From assembly GCA_002359025.1 (NCBI GenBank), contig DEPZ01000026.1:1-6293 (forward strand): a stretch of 6,293 bases of DNA, in the 5' to 3' direction. Both the position numbers and the translations under genes were made by a program. The notes below the pieces were generated by a model that was given only the letters and a program-made list of their open reading frames with translations, was not told the DNA's origin and made no database searches. Source of the DNA: Erysipelotrichaceae bacterium UBA3379 (GTDB taxonomy: Bacteria > Bacillota_I > Bacilli_A > Erysipelotrichales > Coprobacillaceae). Below, in pieces: positions 6,288-6,293 of this stretch. Within the stretch, counting starts at the first letter, position 1, and each line of letters opens with the position of its first letter.

Positions 6288-6293
6288 ATGAAT
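6288..6293 (+). CDS. Possible start of a gene running off the right edge
   Basis: ATG at 6288 is preceded by GGGAGA ending 4 nt upstream, the best Shine-Dalgarno-like match seen in the window. Only two codons (Met-Asn) are visible, so neither the gene nor its product can be judged. Such a gene would point away from the ATPase operon, making the intergenic region divergent. Confidence 0.25.

Larger units (their letters stand above)
5843..6293. other. AT-rich intergenic region upstream of the operon
   Basis: About 450 bp with no convincing gene on either strand. The longer open stretches here (5780-5971 on -, 5889-6131 on +) encode low-complexity Ile/Leu/Phe-rich peptides, and the first overlaps the operon promoter. 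The region contains the promoter's -33 box, two inverted repeats (6126-6158 and 6216-6236) and perhaps the first codons of a + strand gene at the right edge. Confidence 0.6.

Noticed and set aside
1..6293. CRISPR arrays, tRNA or rRNA genes, insertion-sequence ends
   Set aside because: No regularly spaced direct repeats, cloverleaf-like sequence, transposase motifs or paired terminal inverted repeats were seen on either strand.

Overview
The window looks like an accessory, defence-type region from a member of the Bacteroidota, probably Bacteroidales. The reasons are a near-perfect Bacteroidota promoter (TTTG, 20 bp, TAnnTTTG) ahead of the main operon, no clear Shine-Dalgarno sites at the internal gene starts, low GC, and protein sequences that read like Bacteroides/Parabacteroides/Prevotella relatives. 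The genus cannot be fixed from sequence alone. The left 333 bases have about 45% GC by hand count. Sampled lines of the main operon have about 22-35%, so the operon and the left-edge gene differ in composition.

Layout. Bases 1-333 (+) are the 3' end of a gene for a type ISP restriction-modification/helicase protein; the rest lies outside the window. Bases 334-743 hold no convincing gene, but include a strong 13-bp inverted repeat (488-533) suited to terminating transcription from both sides, because the flanking genes converge. Bases 744-5768 (-) are one compact four-gene operon. In transcription order it encodes a Rad50/SMC-like ABC ATPase with a coiled coil and a four-cysteine zinc module (669 aa), a small 'middle component' protein with a SocA-like GPYS motif (196 aa), a protein with a C-terminal PD-(D/E)XK nuclease domain (371 aa), and a DNA methyltransferase with FCGSGTT and TSPPY motifs (430 aa). 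The ATPase stop and middle-component start share a base (TAATG), and the next gaps are 6 and 10 nt. The promoter is at 5835-5866 (-). Bases 5843-6293 are an AT-rich intergenic region with a few inverted repeats; a possible new + strand start codon lies at the very right edge.

How the genes may work together. An ABC ATPase, a small middle protein and a nuclease effector form the architecture of the ABC-three-component (ABC-3C) conflict systems, to which Lamassu (LmuB/LmuC/LmuA) belongs. The addition of a co-transcribed DNA methyltransferase is the most interesting point. It suggests a hybrid in which a Rad50-like sensor and nuclease act on foreign DNA while methylation marks or protects the host, giving something between Lamassu-type and restriction-modification defence. 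That model is inference. The four genes, their order and their motifs are seen directly.
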